64,000 nt of DNA from Marinomonas fungiae (lineage in GTDB: Bacteria > Pseudomonadota > Gammaproteobacteria > Pseudomonadales > Marinomonadaceae). Of this stretch, positions 18,360-27,548 are shown one piece after another. The notes beneath the pieces were generated by a model. The model ran no database searches, had not been told where the DNA came from, and was given only the letters and a program-made list of their open reading frames with translations. Both the position numbers and the translations under genes were made by a program. Each line of letters opens with the position of its first letter. Position 1 is the first letter of the stretch. The stretch spans positions 62,001-126,000 of the forward strand of contig NZ_LIQF01000005.1 of assembly GCF_001418205.1 (NCBI RefSeq), given 5' to 3'.

Positions 18360-18554
18360 ATGGACATTAATACGCTAAGAGCACTTGCTACTCCGATTGC
18401 ATTTATTGCTTTCATCGGAATCATTGTCTGGACATTCAGTAAAGGCCGTAAAGGTGGTTTCGATGAAGCTGCTAACCTTCCTTTCGCAGATGACGACGAT
18501 GATGTAAGTGTCGCGCAGCGCGAGTCATCCGTGGAGAAGAAGACAAATGAATGA
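18360..18554 (+). CDS. ccoQ: cbb3 oxidase small subunit CcoQ
   Basis: 64-aa single-span membrane protein: helix at about residues 9-27 (ATPIAFIAFIGIIVWTF), then a basic stop-transfer KGRKGG and an acidic tail with PFADDDDD. This layout is typical of CcoQ/FixQ, which stabilises the complex. The last eight bases overlap the start of ccoP. Its position between ccoO and ccoP is diagnostic. Confidence 0.93.
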   Translation: MDINTLRALATPIAFIAFIGIIVWTFSKGRKGGFDEAANLPFADDDDDVSVAQRESSVEKKTNE

Positions 18555-19443
18555 ATTAAGTTCTTTTTGGAGCGGCTGGGTCATTGTGATCTCGCTGGGC
18601 TCTATTTTGGGAAGCTTCTTGTTGTTAACCATTGTTCGTAAAGGGCAACGCTTTAACTCAGAAACTACTCAAACAGTTGGCCATGAATTTGATGGCATCG
18701 AAGAGTATGACAACCCTCTACCACGTTGGTGGTACTGGATGTACGTTCTAACCGTTGTGTTTGCACTAGGTTATCTAGCGCTTTACCCAGGACTAGGCAA
18801 CTTCAAGGGCATGCTGGGATGGTCTCAAGAATCTGCTTATGACCGTGAGGTTGCTAAAGCTGAGGCCGAGTTCGGTCCTATGTTTGCGCAATTCTCGCAA
18901 ACGCCGATCGAGGAGCTAGCTCAAAACGATCAAGCAATGCGTATCGGTCAACGTTTGTTTGCCAACAACTGTGCTCAATGTCACGGCTCAGCGGCAACAG
19001 GTGGCTATGGCTTCCCCAACCTTACTGATAACGATTGGTTGTACGGTGGCGATGCAGCGGCCATTTCTCAAACCATTCTGAATGGCCGTATGGCCGCCAT
19101 GCCTGCATGGGGTCCAATGCTGGGTGAAGATGGCGTACATAACGTAGCGCAATATGTACTGAGCCTTTCAGGTCGTGAAACAGACGCTCAAGCGGCACAG
19201 CAAGGCCAACAAGTGTATGCAACGAACTGTATCGCTTGTCATGGTGCAGAAGGTAAAGGTAACCACCTATTCGGTGCACCAAACCTAACTGACAACATCT
19301 GGTTATACGGCGGTAGCGAGCAACAAGTCATGCAAACTATTCGTAACGGTCGTAACGGTCAGATGCCAGCTTGGGAAGGCATCCTAGGCAAAGACAAAGC
19401 GCACGTCGTGGCAGGCTATGTCTACAGCCTATCAAATCAGTAA
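18547..19443 (+). CDS. ccoP: Cytochrome c oxidase, cbb3 type, subunit III
   Basis: Dihaem cytochrome c subunit, the entry point for electrons; 298 aa from ATG 18547, inside the ccoQ end. There are two membrane helices (about residues 9-30 and 61-80). The family FDGIEEYDNPLPRWW lies between them. Two cytochrome c domains follow, with C142-AQ-C145-H and C228-IA-C231-H. Each is followed by a PNLTD and a MPAW motif, the Met of the latter being the axial ligand. A strong terminator follows 16 bases after the stop, so ccoNOQP is one unit. Confidence 0.97.
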   Translation: MNELSSFWSGWVIVISLGSILGSFLLLTIVRKGQRFNSETTQTVGHEFDGIEEYDNPLPRWWYWMYVLTVVFALGYLALYPGLGNFKGMLGWSQESAYDREVAKAEAEFGPMFAQFSQTPIEELAQNDQAMRIGQRLFANNCAQCHGSAATGGYGFPNLTDNDWLYGGDAAAISQTILNGRMAAMPAWGPMLGEDGVHNVAQYVLSLSGRETDAQAAQQGQQVYATNCIACHGAEGKGNHLFGAPNLTDNIWLYGGSEQQVMQTIRNGRNGQMPAWEGILGKDKAHVVAGYVYSLSNQ

Positions 19444-19459
19444 TTCTCTGATGTGTATC

Positions 19460-19493
19460 AAAAGGGTGTGACCGAAAGGCACACCCTTTTTTT
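19460..19493 (+). terminator. Intrinsic terminator of ccoNOQP
   Basis: An 11-bp stem AAAAGGGTGTG/CACACCCTTTT (19460-19470 with 19480-19490, 9-nt loop) ending in seven T. Confidence 0.92.
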
Positions 19494-19554
19494 ATTAAAA
19501 ATTGTAATATTAGACAGTACTTAAACGAGCCTGTTGAACGTTAAGGAATGCAGC

Positions 19555-20964
19555 ATGAGCGAGAAAATACCTGTTCAGAATGTCGAGCCAGAAACGGTTG
19601 AATTCGACCTATACGAAAAGCGCAAAAAAATTTACACCCGTGCCGTTTCAGGTTTTTTTCAGAAGATCCGAACCCGCGCTCTGTGGATATTAATGCTTGG
19701 CTACTTCTTAACGCCCTGGTTCAACTGGCACGATCGACAAGGCGTACTATTTGATTTGCCTGCTCGTCAGTTTCATATCTTTGGCATCACTTTCTTCCCG
19801 CAAGACTTTTTCTTACTGGCATGGGTGCTGATCATTTGTGCCTTTGGTCTATTCTTTGTCACCACGCTTTTTGGCCGTGTTTGGTGTGGCTACACCTGTC
19901 CGCAAACTGTTTGGACCATGGTATTTATGTGGATTGAGGAAAAAACCGAAGGTTCACGTAATGCTCGCATGAAGCTTGACAAGGAGCCCATGTCGAAAAG
20001 TAAATTCATCAAAAAATTTAACAAGCATAGCTTGTGGATTCTATTTGGCTGGCTAACAGGCTTAACTTTCGTTGGCTACTTTACCCCTGTACGTGAGCTT
20101 GTGGTCGACCTATTTACTTTCCAAGCCCACCCCTGGGCCTACTTCTGGGTAGCATTTTTTACTGGCGCCACATACCTCTTTGCAGGTTGGATGCGTGAAC
20201 AAGTCTGTACTTACATGTGTCCTTATGCTCGCTTCCAAGCGGTTATGTTTGACCCTGATACAATGGTAATTTCTTACGATTATAACCGCGGAGAAAAGCG
20301 CGGCCCACGTAAACGTAGCGCCGATCCAAAAGAACAAGGGCTAGGTGACTGTATTGACTGTAACCTATGTGTACACGTTTGCCCTGCCGGAATCGATATT
20401 CGTGACGGATTACAATACCAATGCATTGGTTGTGCCTTATGTGTCGATGCTTGTGATTCAATTATGGACAAGATGGGCTATGAGCGCGGTTTAGTCAGCT
20501 ACACAACTGAGCGTCGTTTGGAAGGGAAAACCTCTCACATTATGCGCCCAAAAGCCATTGGCTATGCTATGTGTATGTTAGTCGTGGTGACCGCCTTCTT
20601 GTATTTTGCTGGTGATCGCGAGGCGCTTGGCTTAGATGTTATTCGTGACCGAAACCGCTTATTCAACACCACCCCGAGCGGCATGATTGAGAACATCTAC
20701 ACCATCAAGGTCATTAACATGGATCAAGCAGCCCATGATTTTGAGATTTCTGTTTCAGGCCTAGACAACATGAATATGATCGGCCGTAAAAACGTTAAGG
20801 TAAATGCGGGAGAGGTACGTACCGTGCCCTTCTCCATTCAAGTACCACCTACAGCACTAAATGAACAGCGCAACACAATTTTCTTTAAGGTGGAATCACA
20901 AGACCCTAACTATCCTGTTGAAAAGATCACAGAAAGTCGATTTATTGGTCCTGTATCAAAATAA
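19555..20964 (+). CDS. ccoG: cbb3 oxidase assembly protein CcoG (FixG/RdxA)
   Basis: Membrane iron-sulfur protein; CcoG is reported as a Cu(II) reductase that helps copper loading of cbb3 oxidase. 469 aa from ATG 19555, with AAGGA upstream. It has about five membrane helices, with CGYTCPQTVW and CTYMCPYARFQ near the membrane. A cytosolic bis-[4Fe-4S] ferredoxin domain follows, with CIDCNLCVHVCP and CIGCALCVDAC. After the last helix (about residues 340-360) a C-terminal Ig-like FixG domain is visible (residues about 375-465). First gene of the assembly cluster, separated from ccoP by a terminator. Confidence 0.95.
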   Translation: MSEKIPVQNVEPETVEFDLYEKRKKIYTRAVSGFFQKIRTRALWILMLGYFLTPWFNWHDRQGVLFDLPARQFHIFGITFFPQDFFLLAWVLIICAFGLFFVTTLFGRVWCGYTCPQTVWTMVFMWIEEKTEGSRNARMKLDKEPMSKSKFIKKFNKHSLWILFGWLTGLTFVGYFTPVRELVVDLFTFQAHPWAYFWVAFFTGATYLFAGWMREQVCTYMCPYARFQAVMFDPDTMVISYDYNRGEKRGPRKRSADPKEQGLGDCIDCNLCVHVCPAGIDIRDGLQYQCIGCALCVDACDSIMDKMGYERGLVSYTTERRLEGKTSHIMRPKAIGYAMCMLVVVTAFLYFAGDREALGLDVIRDRNRLFNTTPSGMIENIYTIKVINMDQAAHDFEISVSGLDNMNMIGRKNVKVNAGEVRTVPFSIQVPPTALNEQRNTIFFKVESQDPNYPVEKITESRFIGPVSK

Positions 20965-20970
20965 TGATCT

Positions 20971-20997
20971 ATAAGCGGTGATAATATCACCGCTTAT
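20971..20997 (+). terminator. Hairpin between ccoG and ccoH
   Basis: A perfect dyad, ATAAGCGGTG (20971-20980) with CACCGCTTAT (20988-20997) and a 7-nt AT loop that can partly pair. The following sequence is only moderately T-rich. It may attenuate readthrough into ccoH or stabilise the upstream mRNA end. Confidence 0.55.
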
Positions 20998-21021
20998 TCG
21001 CTTTTATATTGGAGTACCTTT

Positions 21022-21510
21022 ATGTCAACAGCAGTTGCTAACCAGCCTTGGTACAAGCAGTTTTGGCCTTGGTTTATTATCAGTGTTCCTCTCTCTTCAG
21101 TTCTAGTAGCCGTCGTTCAAGTATACGCAGCTCTTAATTCTTCCAGCGATTTAGTAAAAGATGATTACTACAAAGAAGGCTTAGCCATCAACCAAGTCAT
21201 CACCCAACGTGAAGCAGCCAAGTCAATGGGTATCGAAGCGAACCTCCGCCTTGATAACCTGACAGGCGAACTGTTGCTGAACACCAAAAACGCTACGGCA
21301 CCTGAACTGACTGCTCTGTTTGCTCATGCAGCCGTTTCCAGTAAAGATTTCACAGTCACTTTTATACAGACCCATCCAAGTGAATACCGCGCTCAGCTCG
21401 AAAAACCTCTATCCGGCATTTGGAACGTCTACCTTGAATCCTCTAATGGTTGGCAACTTAATGGCCGTATAAACAGTGACATCCACGACCACCTTAACTT
21501 CAATCTATGA
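21022..21510 (+). CDS. ccoH: cbb3 oxidase assembly protein CcoH (FixH)
   Basis: 162 aa. One N-terminal membrane helix (about residues 14-36, WPWFIISVPLSSVLVAVVQVYAA region) precedes the family motif DLVKDDYYKEGLAINQ near residues 46-61. A periplasmic beta-rich domain follows, ending in WQLNGRI. CcoH is needed for stable cbb3 assembly and is thought to work with the copper ATPase CcoI. Its stop overlaps the ccoI start as ATGA, so translation is coupled. Confidence 0.92.
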   Translation: MSTAVANQPWYKQFWPWFIISVPLSSVLVAVVQVYAALNSSSDLVKDDYYKEGLAINQVITQREAAKSMGIEANLRLDNLTGELLLNTKNATAPELTALFAHAAVSSKDFTVTFIQTHPSEYRAQLEKPLSGIWNVYLESSNGWQLNGRINSDIHDHLNFNL

Positions 21511-23885
21511 GCAGGGTTTGTTTTCACTGCGGGGATCCCATCCCCGCAGGTTTAGACATTGCTAGCGAACTCCAGAACGAGCATCGTGAATTTTGCTGTT
21601 TTGGCTGCCAAGCTATAGCAGAGCATATTTGCGGGGCGGATCTCTCCTTTTATTACCAGCGTCGCGATAATGCTAAAGGTACTCGACTTACTGAAGACAA
21701 CAGCTCAGTATTCGACCTTTTATTAGATAAAGATTTGTACAATCAATATGTTCATCAAGGCACAGACGGGCATACCATACAGCTATCTTTATCAGGTATT
21801 ACCTGCTCTGCCTGCGCTTGGCTGATTGAAAAGCACTTAAGCAAACAAGCGGGTATTCTCTCAGTACACGTTAACCTAAGCAGCGCTATCGCTACCATTA
21901 CTTGGGATCCTGATAGCATAAGCATTCAACAGATCGCCAAAGAACTTTTATATATCGGTTATTCATCCCAACCCTACCTACCAGGTGAACAAGACGCCCT
22001 GCAAAGCAAAGAAAAAAAGCGGGCCATCATCCGTCTAGGCATTGCTGGCGTCGGTATGATGCAGGTTATGATGAGCGCTATCGCCATGTATGCTGGAGAC
22101 ATGCAAGGCATGGATGACATCTATCGTCAACTTCTTCGTGGAATCAGCTTTATTTTTGCCACCCCAGTGGTGTTGTACGCAGGCCTACCCTTTTATCGCG
22201 GTGCTCTACGTGATTTAAAAAATCGCCATTTCACTATGGACTTACCTGTTTCTCTAGGGATTTTACTGGCCTACGCATCCAGTGTGATGGCGCTGTACAC
22301 TGAAACTGGCCATGTGTACTTTGATTCCGTGACCATGTTTATCTTTTTCTTGCTCATGGGACGCTTTCTAGAAACCGTCGCTCGCTCCTATCACCTAGGT
22401 GGACAACAACAAGCTAGTCTAGCCGCCATCAGAGTTCTGCGCGATGACCAACTACAAACCATACCATTGCAGCAACTCATTGTTGGCGATACGGCCATCA
22501 TTGAGCCGGGGCAAACTTTTCCGGTAGATGGCATTTTACTCAGTGACTTCACCAGCGTTGATGAGTCCAGCCTTACAGGTGAATATTCACCCGTAAGCAA
22601 AAAACAGGGTGCGAACATTCATGCGCAAACAGTCAACATTGACCAACAAGCTCACTTACAAGTCACCGAAGTGGGGCAAAACACGAAAGCTGCGGCTATT
22701 TCGCGCATTACTGAGAGAGCTTTAAGCGAAAAACCAAAGGTGGCGATCATTGCCGATAAGGTCGCGCACTACTTTGTTATCGCCGTCTTAATCACGGCTT
22801 CTTTAACCTATGGTTTTTGGAGTTGGATGGGGGAAGACGAAGCCTACTGGATCATGGTCAGCGTTCTGGTCGTAACATGTCCTTGTGCATTATCCCTTGC
22901 TACCCCTGTCGCCCTGACCACAGTTACCAATGCTTTAAAACGGGCCGGATTTCTAATCACTCGCGGCCATGTGATTGAAGCACTAGCGACAACACAGCAT
23001 ATTGTCTTTGATAAAACGGGGACACTAACGTACGGCAGTTTCTCTATTACCCAAGTCGAACTGTACGATTTTAACTACTCGAAGGAGCAAGTACTTGGCA
23101 TGATCAGTGGCTTGGAGCAGCATTCTAAGCACCCTATCGCAAAAACTTTCCAGCAGTTTGCACCTGCTAAGATCATGAACATTGAAAACCTTGCCAGCCA
23201 AGGGGTGAGCGGAGAATATCAAGGAGAACGTTTTTACTTTGGAAATCTAGCCTTACTGGAGTCGATCGGCCTGCCGTTGATTAGTAGTATAAATTCTAGC
23301 AAGGCACAGTTAGATCTTTATTTAGCGACTAAGAAACAGATATTTGCAAAAGTCACACTTTGTGATGCATTACGCCCTGAAGCGCAATCAGTGATTGCTT
23401 CTTTACGAGAGCAAGGTATCCGTGTCAGTCTGCTTACCGGTGATACACGAGAATCCGCGCAAAGCATTCTTGACCCAGAGTGGTTCGATGATTTTGAAAC
23501 CCGTTGCTTACCTGATCAAAAATGGAACTGGATAAAAGCTCAATCTGGCAAAAACACGCTGATGATTGGTGACGGTCTTAACGACGTCCCTGCTCTAGCG
23601 GGCGCAACAACCTCCCTTGCAATGGGAGCCAGCTCAGACTTAGCCAAACTTCATGCTGATGCAATTTTACTCAGTGAACACCTGAGCACGATTCCAACAG
23701 CTTTAAAGGCCGCAAAAAATTGTCACAAAATCATTAAACAGAATTTGATTTGGGCGGCGGGCTACAACGCTACCTTATTGCCATTGGCTATTGCTGGTAT
23801 GATTCCCCCTTGGGTGGCGGCTATCGGCATGGCCCTTAGCTCATTGATTGTTGTAGTAAATGCCACCAGACTTAACAAACTATAG
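21507..23885 (+). CDS. ccoI: Copper-translocating P1B-type ATPase CcoI (FixI)
   Basis: Exports Cu(I) across the inner membrane for insertion into cbb3 oxidase; 792 aa. A Cys-rich N-terminus (CFHCGDPIPAG and CCFGCQAI) characteristic of FixI precedes a heavy-metal-associated domain with SGITCSACAWLIE (about residues 97-109). Eight membrane helices are predicted. The transport motif is CPCALSLATP. Catalytic motifs are SSLTGEYSPVSK (TGE), DKTGTLTYG with the phosphorylated Asp, HSKHPIA and GDGLNDVPAL. It lies between ccoH (4-base overlap) and ccoS. Confidence 0.96.
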   Translation: MSRVCFHCGDPIPAGLDIASELQNEHREFCCFGCQAIAEHICGADLSFYYQRRDNAKGTRLTEDNSSVFDLLLDKDLYNQYVHQGTDGHTIQLSLSGITCSACAWLIEKHLSKQAGILSVHVNLSSAIATITWDPDSISIQQIAKELLYIGYSSQPYLPGEQDALQSKEKKRAIIRLGIAGVGMMQVMMSAIAMYAGDMQGMDDIYRQLLRGISFIFATPVVLYAGLPFYRGALRDLKNRHFTMDLPVSLGILLAYASSVMALYTETGHVYFDSVTMFIFFLLMGRFLETVARSYHLGGQQQASLAAIRVLRDDQLQTIPLQQLIVGDTAIIEPGQTFPVDGILLSDFTSVDESSLTGEYSPVSKKQGANIHAQTVNIDQQAHLQVTEVGQNTKAAAISRITERALSEKPKVAIIADKVAHYFVIAVLITASLTYGFWSWMGEDEAYWIMVSVLVVTCPCALSLATPVALTTVTNALKRAGFLITRGHVIEALATTQHIVFDKTGTLTYGSFSITQVELYDFNYSKEQVLGMISGLEQHSKHPIAKTFQQFAPAKIMNIENLASQGVSGEYQGERFYFGNLALLESIGLPLISSINSSKAQLDLYLATKKQIFAKVTLCDALRPEAQSVIASLREQGIRVSLLTGDTRESAQSILDPEWFDDFETRCLPDQKWNWIKAQSGKNTLMIGDGLNDVPALAGATTSLAMGASSDLAKLHADAILLSEHLSTIPTALKAAKNCHKIIKQNLIWAAGYNATLLPLAIAGMIPPWVAAIGMALSSLIVVVNATRLNKL

Positions 23886-23893
23886 GAACAAAC

Positions 23894-24052
23894 ATGGAAA
23901 GCCTATTTTTACTCATCCCAATTGCCGCCATCTTTGTGGTTATCGCCGTCGTTATTTTCATTTGGGCCGTAAAAGGCGATCAATTTGATGACCTAAATCG
24001 AGAAGGCGAACGCATACTTTTTGAAGACGATGAAACGGACAATAAGTCGTGA
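23894..24052 (+). CDS. ccoS: cbb3 oxidase maturation protein CcoS
   Basis: 52-aa single-span membrane protein: MESLFLLIPIAAIF and VVIAVVIFIWAVK form a helix at residues about 4-26, followed by GDQFDDLNREGERIL and an acidic tail. The [VI]W-[AS]-[VI]-[KR]-x-GQ/D-FDDL pattern is the CcoS/FixS signature. It is needed for cofactor insertion into cbb3 oxidase. It starts 8 bases after ccoI with AGGAAC upstream, and its TGA overlaps the GTG start of the next gene. Confidence 0.92.
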   Translation: MESLFLLIPIAAIFVVIAVVIFIWAVKGDQFDDLNREGERILFEDDETDNKS

Positions 24053-24717
24053 TCTCCATCTTTTTTAGTGGCTTTTTGATCGGTTTGGCAGGTGCTGGCC
24101 ACTGCTTAGGCATGTGTGGTGGTTTGGCTTCTATGCTATCTGTCGGACAAAGTTCGAGCGCTTTCAATATTGTTGCTTACAACTTAGGCCGCATCCTCTC
24201 ATATGGGTTGTTCACCCTATTATTAGCAAGCACATTGCAGTTTGGTTTATCTGAATATTACAGCGCATTTATGCTGCCATTACGAACTTTTGCGGGCATC
24301 TTATTAGTCTTTATGGGCTTATATCTGTGCGGACTGTCACGATTAATTCTTCGCGTTGAATCCATAGGCCGTTATCTATGGCGTTTCATACAACCCACTG
24401 CCAAGTCTTTCCTACCGATCAAAAATCCTGCTCAAGCATTAGGCGCAGGTCTAGTATGGGGATGGTTACCCTGTGGACTGGTGTACTCCACCGTACTATG
24501 GGCCACTTCGCTTGGCTCCATTTCACTATCAATGGTCGCAATATTTGGCTTTGCTATGGGAACACTGCCGACCATGTTGCTAGCAGGATTCTTTGCCAAA
24601 CAGCTTAAAAACCTATGGCAACAATTTCACTTAAAGTGGCTTTTTGGTTTTCTGATCATTATTTATGGTTTGTACAGCATCCCTTATTTCAAAAACCTGC
24701 TTTCTAACATTGGATAG
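24049..24717 (+). CDS. TauE/SafE-UreH-like membrane protein of the cco cluster
   Basis: 222 aa beginning with GTG 24049, which overlaps the ccoS stop as GTGA. About six membrane helices. The family signature GLAGAGHCLGMCGGLASML is near the N-terminus (residues about 12-30), with a His and two Cys that may bind metal. A second motif, LGAGLVWGWLPCGLVYS, is about residues 140-156. Members beside ccoS are annotated as sulfite exporter/UreH-like; a role in metal handling during cbb3 assembly is inferred from this position, not shown. Confidence 0.85.
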   Translation: MISIFFSGFLIGLAGAGHCLGMCGGLASMLSVGQSSSAFNIVAYNLGRILSYGLFTLLLASTLQFGLSEYYSAFMLPLRTFAGILLVFMGLYLCGLSRLILRVESIGRYLWRFIQPTAKSFLPIKNPAQALGAGLVWGWLPCGLVYSTVLWATSLGSISLSMVAIFGFAMGTLPTMLLAGFFAKQLKNLWQQFHLKWLFGFLIIIYGLYSIPYFKNLLSNIG

Positions 24718-24726
24718 TACCAACAT

Positions 24727-24740
24727 TTGATCTACATCAG
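24727..24740 (+). promoter_or_regulatory. FNR/Anr binding site upstream of hemN
   Basis: TTGAT-CTAC-ATCAG matches the consensus TTGAT-n4-ATCAA at nine of ten positions. It lies 59-72 bases before the hemN start, where a site centred near -41.5 would allow class II activation. The regulator is probably the fnr product encoded just downstream. Confidence 0.78.
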
Positions 24741-24798
24741 CGAGTAAATCAAAGATACGAGTAAACTCCCATTAGCAATTTTAATAGGAAACGTCGTT

Positions 24799-26169
24799 AT
24801 GCTTTGGGACTCCAAACTTATCCAGAAATATAACCTTGCTGGGCCTCGTTATACGTCTTACCCAACTGCGCCACAGTTCACTACCGAGATCAGCAAGATG
24901 GAATTGATCGGTAAGATGTTAGAGCCCTCGCGTTCACCGTTAAGCCTGTATTTTCACGTCCCCTTTTGTGCGCATCTTTGCTATTACTGCGCCTGCAATA
25001 AGATTGTTACTAAGCAATATGATAAAGGTGCGGAATATGTGGAGTTACTAGGCGAAGAAATGCGCTTGCGCGCCCTTATGATTGATCAATCACGCCCAGT
25101 AACACAATTACACTTTGGTGGTGGGACACCCACCTTCTTGAGTGAAGAAAATTTAGCAACGCTGTTCGATAATATCAAAGAGCACTTCAATCTTGTTAAC
25201 GATGGCTCTCAGGACTACAGCATTGAGATTGATCCGCGTGAAGTTAATCGCTCTAAGTTAGAATTACTAAAAAGCCTCGGCTTTAATCGCGTTAGTCTCG
25301 GCATCCAAGATTTCAACGAAGATGTACAAAAAGCCATCCACCGCATACAGTCCTTAGAGCTTGTCACCGAAGTGATGTCGGACGTACGTGAGCTAGATTA
25401 TCATTCAATTAACTTTGATCTGATTTACGGTTTACCGAAACAGACCCTAGAAGGCTTTAACGAAACCCTAGACAAAGTCATTGCCCTTTCACCAGATCGG
25501 ATTTCGGTGTTTAACTATGCTCACCTACCACAACGTTTTGCTCCGCAACGACGTATTCTGGAAGAAGACCTGCCAACCCCAGATCAGAAACTGGCATTAT
25601 TGAAACTAAGCATTGATAAGCTGACCGACGCTGGCTATGTCTACATTGGTATGGACCATTTCGCAAAACCGGATGATTCTCTGACCAAAGCGCAACAAGA
25701 AGGTCACCTGCAACGTAATTTCCAAGGCTATACGACGCATGCAGAGACCGATCTCCTAGCGTTTGGTGTATCTGCAATTAGCCAAGTAAGCAATGCTTAT
25801 TTCCAAAATCATACCGACCTTTCGCTATATCAAAACAGCATCGAAAATGGCCAGCTGGCGATTATGAAAGGCTACATTAGCAGCAATGATGACCGTATTC
25901 GTCATGCCGTGATTATGCAGTTACTTTGCCATAACCAACTAAATAGCTCAGCAATTGAGGAACAGTTTGGTATTAATTTTAACGAATACTTTCATTCTGA
26001 ACTGGATTCTTTAGGCAATCTGCAGGAAGATGGCGTCATAACGGTCTATTATGAAAACGCTAATATTCAAATAAACATTACAGAAGTTGGTCGTTTATTG
26101 GTTCGCTGTGTTTGCATGGTGTTTGATAAATACCTCACTTCTAATTCAAATTTCTCAAAAGTTATATAA
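24799..26169 (+). CDS. hemN: Oxygen-independent coproporphyrinogen III oxidase
   Basis: Radical-SAM enzyme converting coproporphyrinogen III to protoporphyrinogen IX without O2; 456 aa against 457 in E. coli. The cluster motif CxxxCxxC is in FHVPFCAHLCYYCACNK (about residues 52-68). GGGTPTFL, EIDPREV, SLGIQDF and YGLPKQT are in family order. The N-terminal KYNLAGPRYTSYPTAPQF is the HemN-specific lead that separates it from HemW. An FNR box upstream implies induction at low oxygen, and it supplies haem alongside cbb3 synthesis. fnr begins 30 bases downstream. Confidence 0.96.
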   Translation: MLWDSKLIQKYNLAGPRYTSYPTAPQFTTEISKMELIGKMLEPSRSPLSLYFHVPFCAHLCYYCACNKIVTKQYDKGAEYVELLGEEMRLRALMIDQSRPVTQLHFGGGTPTFLSEENLATLFDNIKEHFNLVNDGSQDYSIEIDPREVNRSKLELLKSLGFNRVSLGIQDFNEDVQKAIHRIQSLELVTEVMSDVRELDYHSINFDLIYGLPKQTLEGFNETLDKVIALSPDRISVFNYAHLPQRFAPQRRILEEDLPTPDQKLALLKLSIDKLTDAGYVYIGMDHFAKPDDSLTKAQQEGHLQRNFQGYTTHAETDLLAFGVSAISQVSNAYFQNHTDLSLYQNSIENGQLAIMKGYISSNDDRIRHAVIMQLLCHNQLNSSAIEEQFGINFNEYFHSELDSLGNLQEDGVITVYYENANIQINITEVGRLLVRCVCMVFDKYLTSNSNFSKVI

Positions 26170-26199
26170 ATGACCCGATCGAGCTCAGGGAGAGTTACT

Positions 26200-26961
26200 A
26201 TGGCAATTTCTAATTCCAACAACCGCTTCAGTAGCAAGTTGACTTCACAATGTCAGAACTGCAGCTTAAGCGCTCTTTGTTTGCCAATTGCGTTGGCGGA
26301 TGAGGACGTAAACCGTTTAGATCAAATTATCGAGCGTAAACGCCCTTTGAAAAAGGGAGAAATCTTATTCCATCAAGGAGAAGAGTTTGATTCTGTTTTC
26401 GCTGTACGTACAGGCACATTGAAAACTTACAACATTACTAATTCTGGCGAAGAACAAATCACTGGTTTCTACTGCCCAAGTGAATTGGTAGGATTGAGCG
26501 GCATTGATGAAAACCACTACCCTGTTTCCGCAAAGGCACTGGAAACGACTACGGTATGTGAAATTCCATTTTCTCACCTTGAGCAACTATCATCGCAAAT
26601 CCCTTCTCTTAAGCATCAACTTTTCCGATTGATGAGCCGTAAGATTTGTGACGATCAACAGATGATGGTGCTTTTAGGCAAAAAGAACGCAGATGAAAAA
26701 GTGGCGTCTTTCCTATTAAACCTTTCCCATCGATTCAAAAAGCGTGGCTACTCTGCAACGGCCTACCGTTTATCCATGTCTCGCGGAGAAATTGGTAACT
26801 ACTTAGGTCTTGCCGTTGAAACCGTCAGTCGTGTAATGACTCGTTTCCAAAAGAACGGCTTGATTGATGTGGATGGTAAAGAGATTTCCATTATTAATCT
26901 TCCAGAAATGGAGAAACTCGTCGGAGCCGCTGGAGAATGTGCTACCATTGAGCATGTTTAA
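26200..26961 (+). CDS. fnr: Oxygen-sensing transcription regulator Fnr/Anr
   Basis: CRP/FNR-family regulator; 253 aa from ATG 26200, which has GGGAGAG upstream (an in-frame ATG at 26170 has no such site). The oxygen-labile [4Fe-4S] cluster would be held by C18, C21, C27 and C120, the last in TTTVCEIPF at the position of E. coli Cys122. A further Cys, C92, has no counterpart there. The cAMP-like sensor domain is followed by the HTH, GNYLGLAVETVSRVMTRFQ. This keeps the E..SR recognition residues of FNR, so TTGAT-n4-ATCAA sites are the expected targets. It probably shares the hemN transcript. Confidence 0.96.
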   Translation: MAISNSNNRFSSKLTSQCQNCSLSALCLPIALADEDVNRLDQIIERKRPLKKGEILFHQGEEFDSVFAVRTGTLKTYNITNSGEEQITGFYCPSELVGLSGIDENHYPVSAKALETTTVCEIPFSHLEQLSSQIPSLKHQLFRLMSRKICDDQQMMVLLGKKNADEKVASFLLNLSHRFKKRGYSATAYRLSMSRGEIGNYLGLAVETVSRVMTRFQKNGLIDVDGKEISIINLPEMEKLVGAAGECATIEHV

Positions 26962-26985
26962 TTAAGCTTTTATTAAGGTTTACCT

Positions 26986-27528
26986 ATGCTATTTGACGAC
27001 TTTTACTTTAAGTCTTTGATTCGTACCGTTGAAGATTGGCCAAAGCCAGGCATTAGCTTCCGTGACATCACGCCTATTTTTAGCAACCCTAAGGGGATGC
27101 GTATGGTGGTGGATGCGTATGTGCATCGTTACATTGACAGTGACATCACACACATTGCTTGTATTGATGCACGCGGTTTCTTGATTGCTTCAGTTTTGGC
27201 TTACGAATTGCGCAAACCTTTGGTATTGGTCCGTAAAAAAGGTAAATTACCAGGTAAAACCATTTCACAAGCTTATGACTTAGAATACGGTAGTGCTGAA
27301 TTAGAAATCCAAGAAGACGCTTTGCACGAAGGTGCACAAGTGCTTCTGTTTGACGATCTGATTGCCACTGGTGGCACTTTAGTTGCTGCAATGAGCTTGT
27401 TAAAGCAGCAAGGCGCAACCATCAAAGAAGTGGCGGCAATTATTGATCTTCCTGATCTGGGTGGTAGTGCTAAAATCCAGGAAATGGACATTCCTGTGTT
27501 CGCATTATGTGCGTTTGAAGGTGAGTAA
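26986..27528 (+). CDS. apt: Adenine phosphoribosyltransferase
   Basis: Salvages adenine with PRPP to AMP in the cytosol; 180 aa, family length. It shows GISFRDITPIF near the N-terminus, the RGF adenine-site region (DARGFL), RKKGKLPG and the PRPP-binding loop LFDDLIATGGTL (about residues 122-133). It starts 24 bases after fnr with AAGG upstream and ends at a strong bidirectional terminator, closing the plus-strand block that began at ccoN. Confidence 0.95.
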   Translation: MLFDDFYFKSLIRTVEDWPKPGISFRDITPIFSNPKGMRMVVDAYVHRYIDSDITHIACIDARGFLIASVLAYELRKPLVLVRKKGKLPGKTISQAYDLEYGSAELEIQEDALHEGAQVLLFDDLIATGGTLVAAMSLLKQQGATIKEVAAIIDLPDLGGSAKIQEMDIPVFALCAFEGE

Positions 27529-27548
27529 CTCGCCTTCTCCAGCACAAT

